Below, in pieces: positions 37,201-49,564 of a stretch of DNA of 64,000 bases. The translations under genes and the position numbers were made by a program. The notes beneath the pieces were generated by a model. The model did not search any database, was not told where the DNA came from, and worked only from the letters and a program-made list of their open reading frames with translations. The stretch's first letter is position 1; each line of letters begins with the position of its first letter. This stretch comes from Meandrina meandrites. Lineage: Eukaryota; Cnidaria; Anthozoa; Scleractinia; Meandrinidae. The stretch covers positions 39,148,856-39,212,855 of the forward strand of contig OY855907.1 of the NCBI GenBank assembly GCA_963693305.1, given 5' to 3'.

Positions 37201-39949
37201 ATAAGTGTGCATAATAATGACTATACACGCCCATAAGTGTGCATAATAATGACTTTACACGCACATAAGTGTGCATAATAATGACTGTACACGCCGATAA
37301 GTGTGAACAATAATGATTTTACACCCACATAAGTGTGCATAATAATGACTGTACACCCACATAAGTGTGCATAATAATGACTTTACACGCACATCAGTGT
37401 GCATAATAATGACTGTACACGCCCATAAGTGTGCATAATAATGACTTTACACGCACATAAGTGTGCATAATAATGACTGTACACGCCGATAAGTGTGAAT
37501 AATAATGACTTTACACCCACATAAGTGTGCATAATAATGACTGTACACCCACATAAGTGTGCATAATAATGACTTTACACGCACATAAGTGTGCATAATA
37601 ATGACTGTACACGCACATAAGTGTGCATAATAATGACTTTACACGCCCCTAAGTGTGCATAATAATGACTGTACACCCACATAAGTGTGCATAATAATGA
37701 CTGTACACGCCCATAAGTGTGCACAAAAATGAATGTACACCCACATAAGTGTGCATAATAATGACTGTACACGCACATAAGTGTGCATAATAATGACTGT
37801 ACACGCCCATAAGTGTGCATAATAATGACTGTACACGCACATAAGAGTGTACAAAAATGACCTTACACCAAGATAAGTGTGCACAAAAATGAATGTACAC
37901 CCAAATAAGTGTGCATAATAATGACTGTACACCCACATAAGTGTGCATTATAATGACTGTACACCCACATAAGTGTGCATAATAATGACTGTACACCCAC
38001 ATAAGTGTGCATAATAATGACTGTACACGCCCATAAGTGTGCACAAAAATGAATGTACACCCACATGAGTTTGCATAATAATGACTGTACACGCACATAA
38101 GTGTGCATAATAATGACTGTACACACCCATAAGTGTGCATAATAATGACTGTACACCCACATAAGTGTGCATAATAATGACTTTACACGCACATAAGTGT
38201 GCATAATAATGACTGTACACCCACATAAGTGTGCATAATAATGACTGTACACGCCCATAAGTGTGCATAATAATGACTGTACACCCACATAAGTGTGCAT
38301 AATAATGACTTTACACACACATAAGTGTGCATAATAATGACTGTACACGCCCATAACTGTGCATAATAATGACTGTACACCCACATAAGTGTGCATAATA
38401 ATGACTTTACACGCACATAAGTGTGCATAATAATGACTGTACACTCACATAAGTGTGCATAATAATGACTTTACACGCACATAAGTGTGCATAATAATGA
38501 CTGTACACGCCCATAAGTGTGCATAATTATGACTTTACACCCACATAAGTGTGCATAATAATGACTGTACACGCCCATAAGTGTGCATAATAATGACTTT
38601 ACACGCACATAAGTGTGCATAATAATGACTGTACACGCCCATAAGTGTGCATAATAATGACTTTCCACCCACATAAGTGTGCATAATAATGACTGTACAC
38701 GCCCATAAGTGTGCATAATAATGACTTTACACGCACATAAGTGTGCATAATAATGACTGTACACGCCGATAAGTGTGAATAATAATGACTTTACACCCAC
38801 ATAAGTGTGCATAATAATGACTGTACACCCACATAAGTGTGCATAATAATGACTTTACACGCACATAAGTGTGCACAAAAATGAATGTACACGCCCATAA
38901 GTGTGCATAATAATGACTGTACACGCACATAAGTGTGCGTAATAATGACTGTACACGCACATAAGTGTGCATAATAATGACTTTACACGCACATAAGTGT
39001 GTACAAAAATGACCTTACACCCAGATAAGTGTGCACAAAACTGACTGTACACCCACATAAGTGTAGACATAAATGACATTACACGCACATGAGTGTGTAC
39101 AAAAATGACTGTACACGCACCTAAGTGTCCACAAAGATGAGTGTACACCCCCAGAAGTTTGCACAAAAATGACTGCACACACATATAAGTTTGGACAAAA
39201 ATAACTGTACACGCACATAAGTGTGCACAATAATGACTATACACCCACATAAGTGTACACAAAAATGACTGTACACAAACATAAGTGTGCACAAAAATGA
39301 CTGTACACCCACAGATGTGTGCAGAAAAATGACAGTACACGCACATAAGTGTGGACAATAATGACTATACACCCACGTAAGTGTAAACAAAAATGACTGT
39401 ACACCCACAGAAGTTTGCACAAAAATGACTGTACACGCACCTAAGTGTGCACAAAAATGACTGTACACCCACATATGTGTGGAGAAAAATGACAGTACAC
39501 GCACGTAAGTGTGCCCAAAAATGACTTTACACGCACATAAGTGTGCACAAAATGACTGTACACCCAAATATGTGTGCAGAAAAATGACAGTACACGCACG
39601 TAAGTGTGCACAAAAATAACTGTACACCCACACAACTGTGCACAATAATGACTGTACACGCACATATGTGTGCAGAAAAATGACAGTACACGCACGTAAG
39701 TGTGCACAAAAATGACTTTACACGCACATAAGTGTGCACAAAAATGACTGTACACCCACATATGTGTGCAGAAAAATGACAGTACACGCACGTAAGTGTG
39801 CACAAAAATGACTGTACCCCGACATAAGTATGCACAAAGATGACTGTACACCCACAGAAGTTTGCACAAAAATGACTGTACACGCACAAAAGTGTGCACA
39901 AAAATAACTGTAAACGCACATAAGTGTGCACAATAATGACTGTACACCC
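34219..39949. repeat. 32-bp satellite array 3 (5.7 kb)
   Basis: Starts and ends with the standard monomers. Its middle (about 35290-39000) is replaced by the CATAATAATGACT subfamily, listed separately. The 401-codon minus-strand frame at 35047-36252 is satellite read-through. Confidence 0.95.
35290..39000. repeat. Variant satellite subfamily GTGTGCATAATAATGACT
   Basis: About 115 monomers, still 32 bp, in which GCACAAAAATGAC is replaced by GCATAATAATGAC. They alternate GACTGTAC with GACTTTAC and GCACATAA with GCCCATAA or CCCACATAA. Marker variants recur at multiples of 32: AAGTTTGCAT pairs at 36019 and 36275 (256 bp, eight monomers), and GCCGATAAGTGTGAA near 37297 and 37489 (192 bp, six monomers) and again near 38767. 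Local homogenisation is evident. A second, smaller island of the same subfamily is at about 50505-50990. Confidence 0.88.
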
Positions 39950-40074
39950 CATGTTATGTTCATTTAAAAGTGATTTGTTTCCTATGTTTCAGTGGCATGC
40001 CTAAACTAGCTACCTCGAAGCTAAGTGTATGACCACTATAAACAACGTTTACATTTTTTTACATTTACATTTTT
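39950..40074. repeat. Spacer A, copy 4
   Basis: Full-length module. Unlike the other copies it is not followed by spacer B: the short satellite block runs on into a long array near 40690. Confidence 0.9.
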
Positions 40075-40167
40075 ACCCACATAAGTGTGCAAAAAATGAC
40101 TTTACATGCACATAAGTGTGCACAAAAATGACTGTAGACGCACATAAGTGTGCACAAAGACGACTGT
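40075..40167. repeat. Satellite block after spacer A copy 4, up to a retroposon
   Basis: Three monomers in the standard A-B order, cut by the insertion at 40168. Confidence 0.9.
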
Positions 40168-40460
40168 GCATCGTCTCCAATACTTATTTTCTCTATTTAG
40201 CTTTTATATATTTTGCTTTAGAATGTTTGTTAGCTATTAACGTTTTCCATTAACCGTTTTATTTATTTATTTATTTATTTATTTAATTTTGCTTTATTGC
40301 CAACCACCGTCCTAGTTTTAATCTAATTTAGCTTCGCTCAGCTCGATAAGCTTTTTAGTTTTTCTGAGTGTTGTTACCAATATCCTGTTTTAATTTATTT
40401 TTTTTTTTATGAAGCATTGTATGAAGTCTTTTTTTGGTAATAAAGTTGTTGTTGTTTGTT
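40168..40460 (+). mobile_element. Retroposon 3' fragment ending AATAAAG(TTG)n
   Basis: 293 bp absent from all other A-B blocks, where the site reads GACTGTACACCC. It lies between two copies of GT. It is AT-rich, has a (TTTA)n stretch near 40260-40286, and ends GGTAATAAAGTTGTTGTTG: a polyadenylation signal followed by a simple trinucleotide tail. That is the usual look of a 5'-truncated LINE (CR1/L2/RTE-like) or LINE-mobilised SINE. No protein is encoded, so the family is open. Confidence 0.7.
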
Positions 40461-42057
40461 GTACACCCAGATAATTTTGCACAAAAATGACTGTACACCC
40501 ACATAAGTTTGCACAAAAAGGACTGTACACGCACATAAGTGTGCACAGAAATGACTGTAAACCCATATAAGTGTGCACAAAAATGACTGCAAACGCACAT
40601 AAGTTAGCACAATAATGACTGTACACGCACATAGGTGTGCACAAAAATGACTGTACATCCACATAAGTGTGCACAAAAATGACTGTACACCCACATAAGT
40701 GTGCACAATTATGACTGTACACGCACATAAGAGTGCACATTAATGACCGTACACGCACATAAGTGTGCACAATAATGACTGTACACGCACATAAGTTTGC
40801 ACAAAAATGACTATACACACGCATACGTGTGCACAAAATGACTGTACCCCCACATAAGTGTACACAAAAATGAATGAACACCCACGTAAGTGTGCACAAA
40901 AATGACTGTACACGCATATAAGTGTGCACATAAGTATGCCCAAAAATGACTGCACACGCACATAAGTGTGCACAAAGATGACTGTACACCCACAGAAGTT
41001 TACACAAGAATGACTGTACAAGCATATAAGTGTGCACAAAAATAACTGTACACCCACATAACTGTGCACAAAAATGACTGTACACCCAGATAAGGGTGCA
41101 CAAAAATGACCTTACACCCACATAAGTGTGCATAAAAATGCCTTTACACGTACATAAGTGTGCACAAAAAAGACTGTACCCCGACATAAGTGTCCACAAA
41201 AATGACCTTACACCCACATAAGTGTGAATAAAAATGACTGTACACCCACATAAGTGTGCATAATAATGACTGTACACGCACATAAGAGTGCACAAAACTG
41301 ACTGTACACCCACATAAGTTTAGATATAAATGACTGTACACGCACATGAGTGTGTGCAAAAATGACTGTACACGCACCTAAGTGTACAAAAAGATGAGTG
41401 TACACCCACAGAAGTTTGCAAAAAAATGACTGTACACGCATATAAGTGTGCACAAAAATAACTGTACACGCACATAAGTGTGCACAATAGTGACTATACA
41501 CCAACATAAGTGTGCACAAAGATGACTGTACACACACAGAAGTTTGCACAAAAATGACTGCACACGCATATAAGTGTGCACAAAAATAACTGTACACGCA
41601 CATAAGTGTGCACAAAGATTAGTGTACACCCACAGACGTTTGCACAAAAATGAATGTACACGCATATAAGTGTGCATAAAAATAACTGTACACGCACATA
41701 AGTGTGCACAATAATGACTATACACCCACATAAGTGTACACAAAGATGAGTGTACACCCACAGAAGTTTTCATAAAAATGACTGTACACGCGTATAAGTG
41801 TGCACAAAAATAACTGCACACCCACATAACTGTGCACAATAATGACTGTACACCCACATATGTGTGCACAAAAATGACAGTACACGCACATAAGTGTGCA
41901 CAAAAATGACTGTACACCCACATATGTGTGCAGAAAAATAACTGTACACGCACATAAGTGTGCACAAAAATGACTTTACACGCACATAAGTGTGCACAAA
42001 AATGACTGTACACCCACATATGTGTGCAGAAAAATGACAGTACACGCACGTAAGTGT
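40461..42057. repeat. 32-bp satellite, array continuing without spacer B
   Basis: Completes the short A-B block and then, near 40690, passes directly into monomers typical of the interior of a long array. Spacer B and the beginning of an array are therefore missing, as expected from unequal exchange. Ends with AGTGT at 42053-42057. Confidence 0.9.
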
Positions 42058-42226
42058 TGTCATGGAGAAATCACTCCACGAAAAGTAACATTTGTACAGT
42101 CCCGCGTGTATTACGTCACTCGGGATTCCCGCGAACACGTGAAAGAAAAGATAGGATTAGAGCCGCCATGTTGGCATGATGTTGTGTTACGAAGGAAAGC
42201 TAAAATAAAACTCGCCCAACGCGACA
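42058..42226 (+). repeat. Solo LTR of BEL1 family
   Basis: 169 bp, TGTCATGG...GCGACA, indistinguishable by eye from 7559-7727, flanked by AGTGT on both sides (42053-42057 and 42227-42231). There is no internal element sequence, so it results from LTR-LTR recombination. The same position is empty in the units ending at 39949, 46961 and 51943. Confidence 0.93.
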
Positions 42227-42350
42227 AGTGTGCACAAAAAATGACTGTACCCCGACATAAGTGTGCACAAAGATGACTGTACACCCACAGAAGTTTGCAC
42301 AAAAATAACTTTAAACGCACATAAGTGTGCACAATAATGACTGTACACCC
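42227..42350. repeat. 32-bp satellite between solo LTR and spacer A
   Basis: About four monomers in the same order as 7728-7883, minus one monomer. Confidence 0.9.
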
Positions 42351-42475
42351 CATGTTATGTTCATTTAAAAGTGATTTGTTTCCTATGTTTCAGTGGCATG
42401 ACTAAACTAGCTACCTCGAAGCTAAGTGTATGACCACTATAAACAACATTTACATTTTTTTACATTTACATTTTT
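42351..42475. repeat. Spacer A, copy 5
   Basis: Full-length module with one substitution (GGCATGACTAAAC for GGCATGCCTAAAC). Confidence 0.9.
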
Positions 42476-42795
42476 ACCCACATAAGTGTGCAAAAAATGA
42501 CTTTACATGCACATAAGTGTGCACAAAAATGACTGTAGACGCACATAAGTGTGCACAAAGACGACTGTAAACCCAGATAATTTTGCACAAAAATGACTGT
42601 ACACCCACATAAGTTTGCACAAAAAGGACTGTACACGCACATAAGTGTGCACAGAAATGACTGTAAACCCATATAAGTGTGCACAAAAATGACTGCAAAC
42701 GCACATAAGTTAGCACAATAATGACTGTACACGCACATAGGTGTGCACAAAAATGACTGTACATCCACATAAGTGTGAACAAAAATGACTGTACA
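42476..42795. repeat. Short satellite block between spacers A and B, copy 5
   Basis: Ten monomers, standard order. Confidence 0.9.
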
Positions 42796-44960
42796 GCCTT
42801 TTTGTGCCTGATATCTGAGCGAATTTGCAAAAACCTGGTCGCCGAGGTTTTCGGTTGCACTTGGGCGAAGCCCGAGTCCAAGCCCAGCTGGTGCCCTTAA
42901 CGGTAGGGGGGCTGCCGTCACCAGTGCCCTGGTGACCTGGCCCAGGGTCTTAGCTATCCGCCGGTGCCTGGTTTTCGGACTAGCTGTTAAAAGCAGGGGG
43001 GGAGGGGAGGGTTTTTCTGTCCATGCTTGGGTCTGTTTGTGTTAAATTTTGAGCACGTTTGTGTTGAATTTTGAATGCCCTGTGGGGGCTGTCGATTATT
43101 TTGATTGACGTTGCTTGAGGGTTCCCTGCTGAGAAGGGACCTGGCTGGTGTGTCAGGTGTCAGTGGGTTCGTGACGTGCCAATCTCTAGCCAGGGGGGAG
43201 GCCTAGGGACTTGTACCAGCTTGGAGTGTTTTGGCTTGTGGGCGACCAGGTTCTTGCAAATCCGCTTAAAATGGCTGTTTAAAATCTGTTAAAATCTGTG
43301 ACAAAGCTCCTTTAAATACATGTAAGCAAGTCCTGATGTGATGGACTTTTAATTTTCTGGTCTCTTGAAAATACAACATATAGTTTCACGTCTTGTCACC
43401 AGTCTCATCTACCTTCTTTAAAGACATGATAAGAGAACCCCCCCCCCCCCCCCCCCCCTGTGAGTGAACTTGGCAACAGTTGAACAAAACATACCAGTTT
43501 GAAGAGAAGGATAGTTATACTGTTGAATGACACAAATTTTATTCTTTAGACACTGAATTGAAAAATTGAAATTTTTTCAGCACTCATGTGGAATCCTCTT
43601 AGACCCTTTTTGTGTTGTCAGGCCTCATATAGATATGTATAGCTATGCGCATCTATGGATCTAGACAGGGAAAGGTTGTACAAATCCATTAGGGGGTGAA
43701 AGGCACATGGACAACTAGACAGCTTTATCAACCCTGCATATATCCATGCAGTACTTGGGCTCGAAAGAGCACAACAACGTTGCTAGTAACAATAGTAGCT
43801 GTTACAGAAAACAAGTTCAAAATATGGATACGCATCTATGGTATAGTGGAGTTCCCTGTACTAGGCAATGGTTGTAGAAGCGTAATAAAAGGAATATGGA
43901 TTAATGAAAAAGACGAAATAGTGAATTGCTAATGATTTGAGTGTGAAATACAAAAAATCCATATGGTACCGAAAGAACCGGAAAACTGATTTTGCAATAT
44001 TTAGGGAAGAGTGGGATTCCTGTGGGCATTTACATAAGGCCTGTTTTAGCCTAAGATGTGCAATGAATTTTTTTTTTTAAACTTTGTTTGAATGTTATGT
44101 CACATAAATCAAAAGACATTTTGCACTGGGAGAAAGGAAAATAACTGAAAATGGGGTTCATATTAGTTAACTTCCAGCTTAGGTAAGTTCGGTGATGACT
44201 GACTTGCTGCTGCCCGGTACGAAAACCCTAGAAAACCCTGTGGGAAAAAATAAAGGGAACGTACTCTCCTCATCGAAGGCTGAGCGCACTACCCCTGGAG
44301 ATGGGGCCAATCAAATACCGAATTAATTTAAGCTATATTTATAAATATGTGTCAAGTCCACAATATTGTTCAGACGTGCAAGTGTCCTGAGCTGTGCCAC
44401 TGACTGAGCTCCACCAAGGCATGTCAGAGGTAATCCAACAACTGATAGCAGGACAGACAGGCATCTCCAACTCAGCTCGACCATGCAAAAACAGAGAAAT
44501 AACGAAACAATGAATGAGAAAGGGTGATGATTTTCTGGGTGGGATATGGGCAAATAAATTTTTAAATGAGATCAGTAGTTGTACATAAGCTATATTCCAT
44601 AGTGGTTAAACCACATACAGTATTCAATGACCACCCAGGGCCAATGAAAGGAAAATCCTATTGCAGCCAACCCACGTGAGTTGATGTGAAAGACAAAATA
44701 TTCTGTTTAGTCAATCGAAGCCAAACATAATACCATTGAGAAACTACAAAAGCAGCAGGAAAAAACAGGGCACCCAAAGGGTACATGTGTGGGATACAAT
44801 GTTGCGATTCATCTGCATAACTCACTTGTATAAGTTATTTACATAATTTTCTTTTCTTTTCAACAAATGCATACTGATTATAGCGCACCATTGAAGGGAA
44901 GTGCTTTAACATTAAGTTACAGTGCTTTTACAGCTAGACAAGGATATGGCTGTAACCAAT
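42796..44960. repeat. Spacer B, copy 4
   Basis: Full-length module with a long poly-C tract (about 43438-43458). It shares GGTTTTCGGACTAG with copy 6, where the other copies have GGTTGGCGGACTAG or a close variant. Confidence 0.9.
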
Positions 44961-46961
44961 AAGTGTGCACATAAGTGTGCACAAAAATGACTGCACAAGC
45001 ACATAAGTGTGCACAAAGATGACTGTACACCCATATAAGTGTACACATAAATTACTGTAAACGAAAATAAGTGTGCACAAAAATGACTGTACACGCACAT
45101 AAGTGTGCCCAAAGGTGACTGTACACCCACATAAGTGTGCACAAAAATGACTGCAAACGTACATAAGTGTGCACAATAATGACTGCACACGCACATAAGT
45201 GTGCACAAAAATGACTGTACACGCACATAAGTGTGCACAAAAATGACTGTACACGCACATAAGTGTGCACAAAAATGACTGTACACGCACATAAGTGTGA
45301 ACAAAAATGACTGTTCCCCGACATAAGTGTGCACAAAAATGAATGTACACCCACATAAGTGTGAACAAAAATGACTGTACACGCACAAAAGTGTGCACAA
45401 AAATGACTGTACACCCACATAAGTGTGCACAATAATGACTTTACACGCACATAAGAGTGCACATTAATGACGGTACACGCACATAAGTGTGCACAATAAT
45501 GACTGTACACGCACATAAGTTTGCACAAAAATGACTATACACGCGCATACGTGTGTACAAAATGACTGTACCCCCACATAAGTGTACACAAAAATGAATG
45601 TACACCCACGTAAGTGTGCACAAAAATGACTGTACACGCACATAAGTGTGCACAAAAATGACTGTACACCCACATAAGTGTAGACATAAATGACTGTACA
45701 TGCAGATAAGTATGCGCAAAAATGACTGCACATGCACATAAGTGTGCACAAAGATGACTGTACACCCACAGAAGTTTACACAAGAATGACTGTACAAGCA
45801 TATAAGTGTGCACAAAAATAACTGTACACCCACATAACTGTGCACAAAAATGACTGTACACCCAGATAAGGGTGCACAAAAATGACTTTACACCCACATA
45901 AGTGTGCATAAAAATGCCTGTACACGTACATAAGTGTGCACAAAAAAGACTGTACCCCGACATAAGTGTGCACAAAAATGCACAAAAATGAATGTACACC
46001 CACATAAGTGTGAATAAAAATGACTGTACACGCACATAAGTGTGCACAAAAATGACTGTACACCCACATAAATGTGCATAATAATGACTTTACACGCACA
46101 TAAGAGTGTACAAAAATGACCTTACACCCAGATAAGTTTGCACAAAACTGACTGTACACCCAGATAAGTCTAGACATAAATGACTGTACACGCACATGAG
46201 TGTGTGCAAAAATGACTGTACACGCACCTAAGTGTCCACAAAGATGAGTGTACACCCACAGAAGTTTGCACAAAAATGACTGTACACGCATATAAGTTTG
46301 CACAAAAATAACTGTACAGGCACATAAGTGTGCACAATAATGACTATACACCCACATAAGTGTACACAAAGATGACTGTACACCCACAGAAGTTTGCACA
46401 AAAATGACTGTACACGCACATAAGTGTGGACAATAATGACTATACACCCACCTAAGTGTGCACAAAGATGACTGTACACCCACAGAAGTTTGCACAAAAA
46501 TGACTGCAGAAGCATATAAGTGTGCACAAAAATAACTGTACACGCACATAAGTGTGCATAATGATGACTATACACCAACATAAGTGTACACAAAGATGAC
46601 TGTACACCCACAGAAGTTTGCACAAAAATGACTGTACACGCGTATAAATGTGCACAAAAATAACTGTACACCCACATAACTGCGCACAATAATGACTGTA
46701 CACCCACATAAGTGTGCACAAAAATGACTTTACACGCACATAAGTGTGCACAATAATGACTATACACCCACATATGTGTGCAGAAAAATGACAGTACACG
46801 CACGTAAGTGTGCACAAAAATGACTGTACCCCGACATAAGTGTGCACAATGATGACTGTACACCCACAGAAGTTTGCACAAAAATGACTGTACACGCACA
46901 AAAGTGTGCACAAAAATAACTGTAAACGCACATAAGTGTGCACAATAATGACTGTACACCC
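44961..46961. repeat. 32-bp satellite array 4 (2.0 kb)
   Basis: A short version of the long array. Near 46800 it has the empty form of the BEL1 insertion site (GCACGTAAGTGTGCAC). Confidence 0.95.
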
Positions 46962-47086
46962 CATGTTATGTTCATTTAAAAGTGATTTGTTTCCTATGTT
47001 TCAGTGGCATGCCTAAACTAGCTACCTCGAAGCTAAGTGTATGACCACTATAAACAACATTTACATTTTTTTACATTTACATTTTT
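46962..47086. repeat. Spacer A, copy 6
   Basis: Full-length module. Confidence 0.9.
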
Positions 47087-47406
47087 ACCCACATAAGTGT
47101 GCAAAAAATGACTTTACATGCACATAAGTGTGCACAAAAATGACTGTAGACGCACATAAGTGTGCACAAAGACGACTGTACACCCAGAAAATTTTGCACA
47201 AAAATGACTGTACACCCACATAAGTTTGCACAAAAAGGACTGTACACGCACATAAGTGTGCACAGAAATGACTGTAAACCCATATAAGTGTGCACAAAAA
47301 TGACTGCAAACGCACATAAGTTAGCACAATAATGACTGTACACGCACATAGGTGTGCACAAAAATTACTGTACATCCACATAAGTGTGCACAAAAATGAC
47401 TGTACA
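47087..47406. repeat. Short satellite block between spacers A and B, copy 6
   Basis: Ten monomers, standard order. It shares the GAAAATTTTGCAC variant with 61856-62175. Confidence 0.9.
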
Positions 47407-49564
47407 GCCTTTTTGTGCCTGATATCTGAGCGAATTTGCAAAAACCTGGTCGCCGAGGTTTTCGGTTGGACTCGGGCGAACCCGAGTCCAAGCCCAGCTG
47501 GTGCCCATAACGGTAGGGGGGCTGCCGTCACCAGTGCCCTGGTGACCTGGCCCAGGGTCTTAGCTATCCGCCGGTGCCTGGTTGGCGGACTAGCTGTTAA
47601 AAGCAGGGGGGGAGGGGAGGGTTTTTCTGTCCATGCTTGGGCCTGTTTGTGTTAAATTTTGAGCACGTTTGTGTTGAATTTTGAATGCCCTGTGGGGGCT
47701 GTCGATTATTTTGATTGACGTTGCTTGAGGGTTCCCTGCTGAGAAGGGACCTGGCTGGTGTGTCAGGTGTCACGTGGGTTCGTGACGTGCAAATCTCTAG
47801 CCGGGGGGAGGCCTAGGGACTTGTACCAACTTGGAGTGTTTTGGCTTGTGGGCGACCAGGTTCTTGCAAATCCGCTCAAAATGGCTGTTCAAAATCTGTT
47901 AAAATCTGTGACAAAGCTCCTTTAAATACATGTAAGCAAGTCCTGATGTGATGGACTTTTAATTTTCTGGTCTCTTGAAAATACAACATATAGTTTCACG
48001 TCTTGTCACCAGTCTCATCTACCTTCTTTAAAGACATGATAAGGGAACCCCCCCCCCCCCCCTGTGAGTGAACTTGGCAACAGTTGAACAAAAAATACCA
48101 GTTTGAAGAGAAGGATAGTTATACTGTTGAATGACACAAATTTTATTCTTTAGACACTGAATTGAAAAATTGAAATTTTTTCAGCACTCATGTGGAATCC
48201 TCTTAGACCCTTTTTGTGTTGTGAGGCCTCATATAGATATGTATAGCTATGCGCATCTATGGATCTAGACAGGGAAAGGTTGTACAAATCCATTAGGGGG
48301 TGAAAGGCACATGGACAACTAGACAGCTTTATCAACCCTGCATATATCCATGCAGTACTTGGGCTGGAAAGAGCACAACAACGTTGCTAGTAACAATAGT
48401 AGCTGTTACAGAAAACAAGTTCAAAATATGGATACGCATCTATGGTATAGTGGAGTTCCCTGTACTAGGCAATGGTTGTAGAAGCGTAATAAAAGGAATA
48501 TGGATTAATGAAAAAGACGAAATAGTGAATTGCTAATGATTTGAGTGTGAAATACAAAAAATCCATATGGTACCGAAAGAACCGGAAAACTGATTTTGCA
48601 ATATTGAGGGAAGAGTGGGATTCCTGTGGGCATTTACATAAGGCCTGTTTTAGCCTAAGATGTGCAATGAATTTTTTTTTTTAAACTTTGTTTGAATGTT
48701 ATGTCACATAAATCAAAAGACATTTTGCACTGGGAGAAAGGAAAATAACTGAAAATGGGGTTCATATTAGTTAACTTCCAGCTTAGGTAAGTTCGGTGAT
48801 GACTGACTTGCTGCTGCCCGGTACGAAAACCCTAGAAAACCCTGTGGGAAAAAATAAAGGGAACGTACTCTCCTCATCGAAGGCTGAGCGCACTACCCCT
48901 GGAGATGGGGCCAATCAAATACCGAATTAATTTAAGCTATATTTATAAATATGTGTCAAGTCCACAATATTGTTCAGACGTGCAAGTGTCCTGAGCTGTG
49001 CCACTGACTGAGCTCCACCAAGGCATGTCAGAGGTAATCCAACAACTGATAGCAGGACAGACAGGCATCTCCAAATCAGCTCGACCATGCAAAAACAGAG
49101 AAATAACGAAACAATGAATGAGAAAGGGTGATGATTTTCTGGGTGGGATATGGGCAAATAAATTTTTAAATGAGATCAGTAGTTGTACATAAGCTATATT
49201 CCATAGTGGTTAAACCACATACAGTATTCAATGACCACCCAGGGCCAATGAAAGGAAAATCCTATTGCAGCCAACCCACGTGAGTTGATGTGAAAGACAA
49301 AATATTCTGTTTAGTCAATCGAAGCCAAACATAATACCATTGAGAAACTACAAAAGCAGCAGAAAAAAACAGGGCACCCAAAGGGTACATGTGTGGGATA
49401 CAATGTTGCGATTCATCTGCATAACTCACTTGTATAAGTTATTTACATAATTTTCTTTTCTTTTCAACAAATGCATACTGATTATAGCGCACCATTGAAG
49501 GGAAGTGCTTTAACATTAAGTTACAGTGCTTTTACAGCTAGACAAGGATATGGCTGTAACCAAT
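47407..49564. repeat. Spacer B, copy 5
   Basis: Full-length module with poly-C near 48046-48062. The first hairpin has lost a base (GGGCGAACCC), as in copy 6, linking these two copies. Confidence 0.9.
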
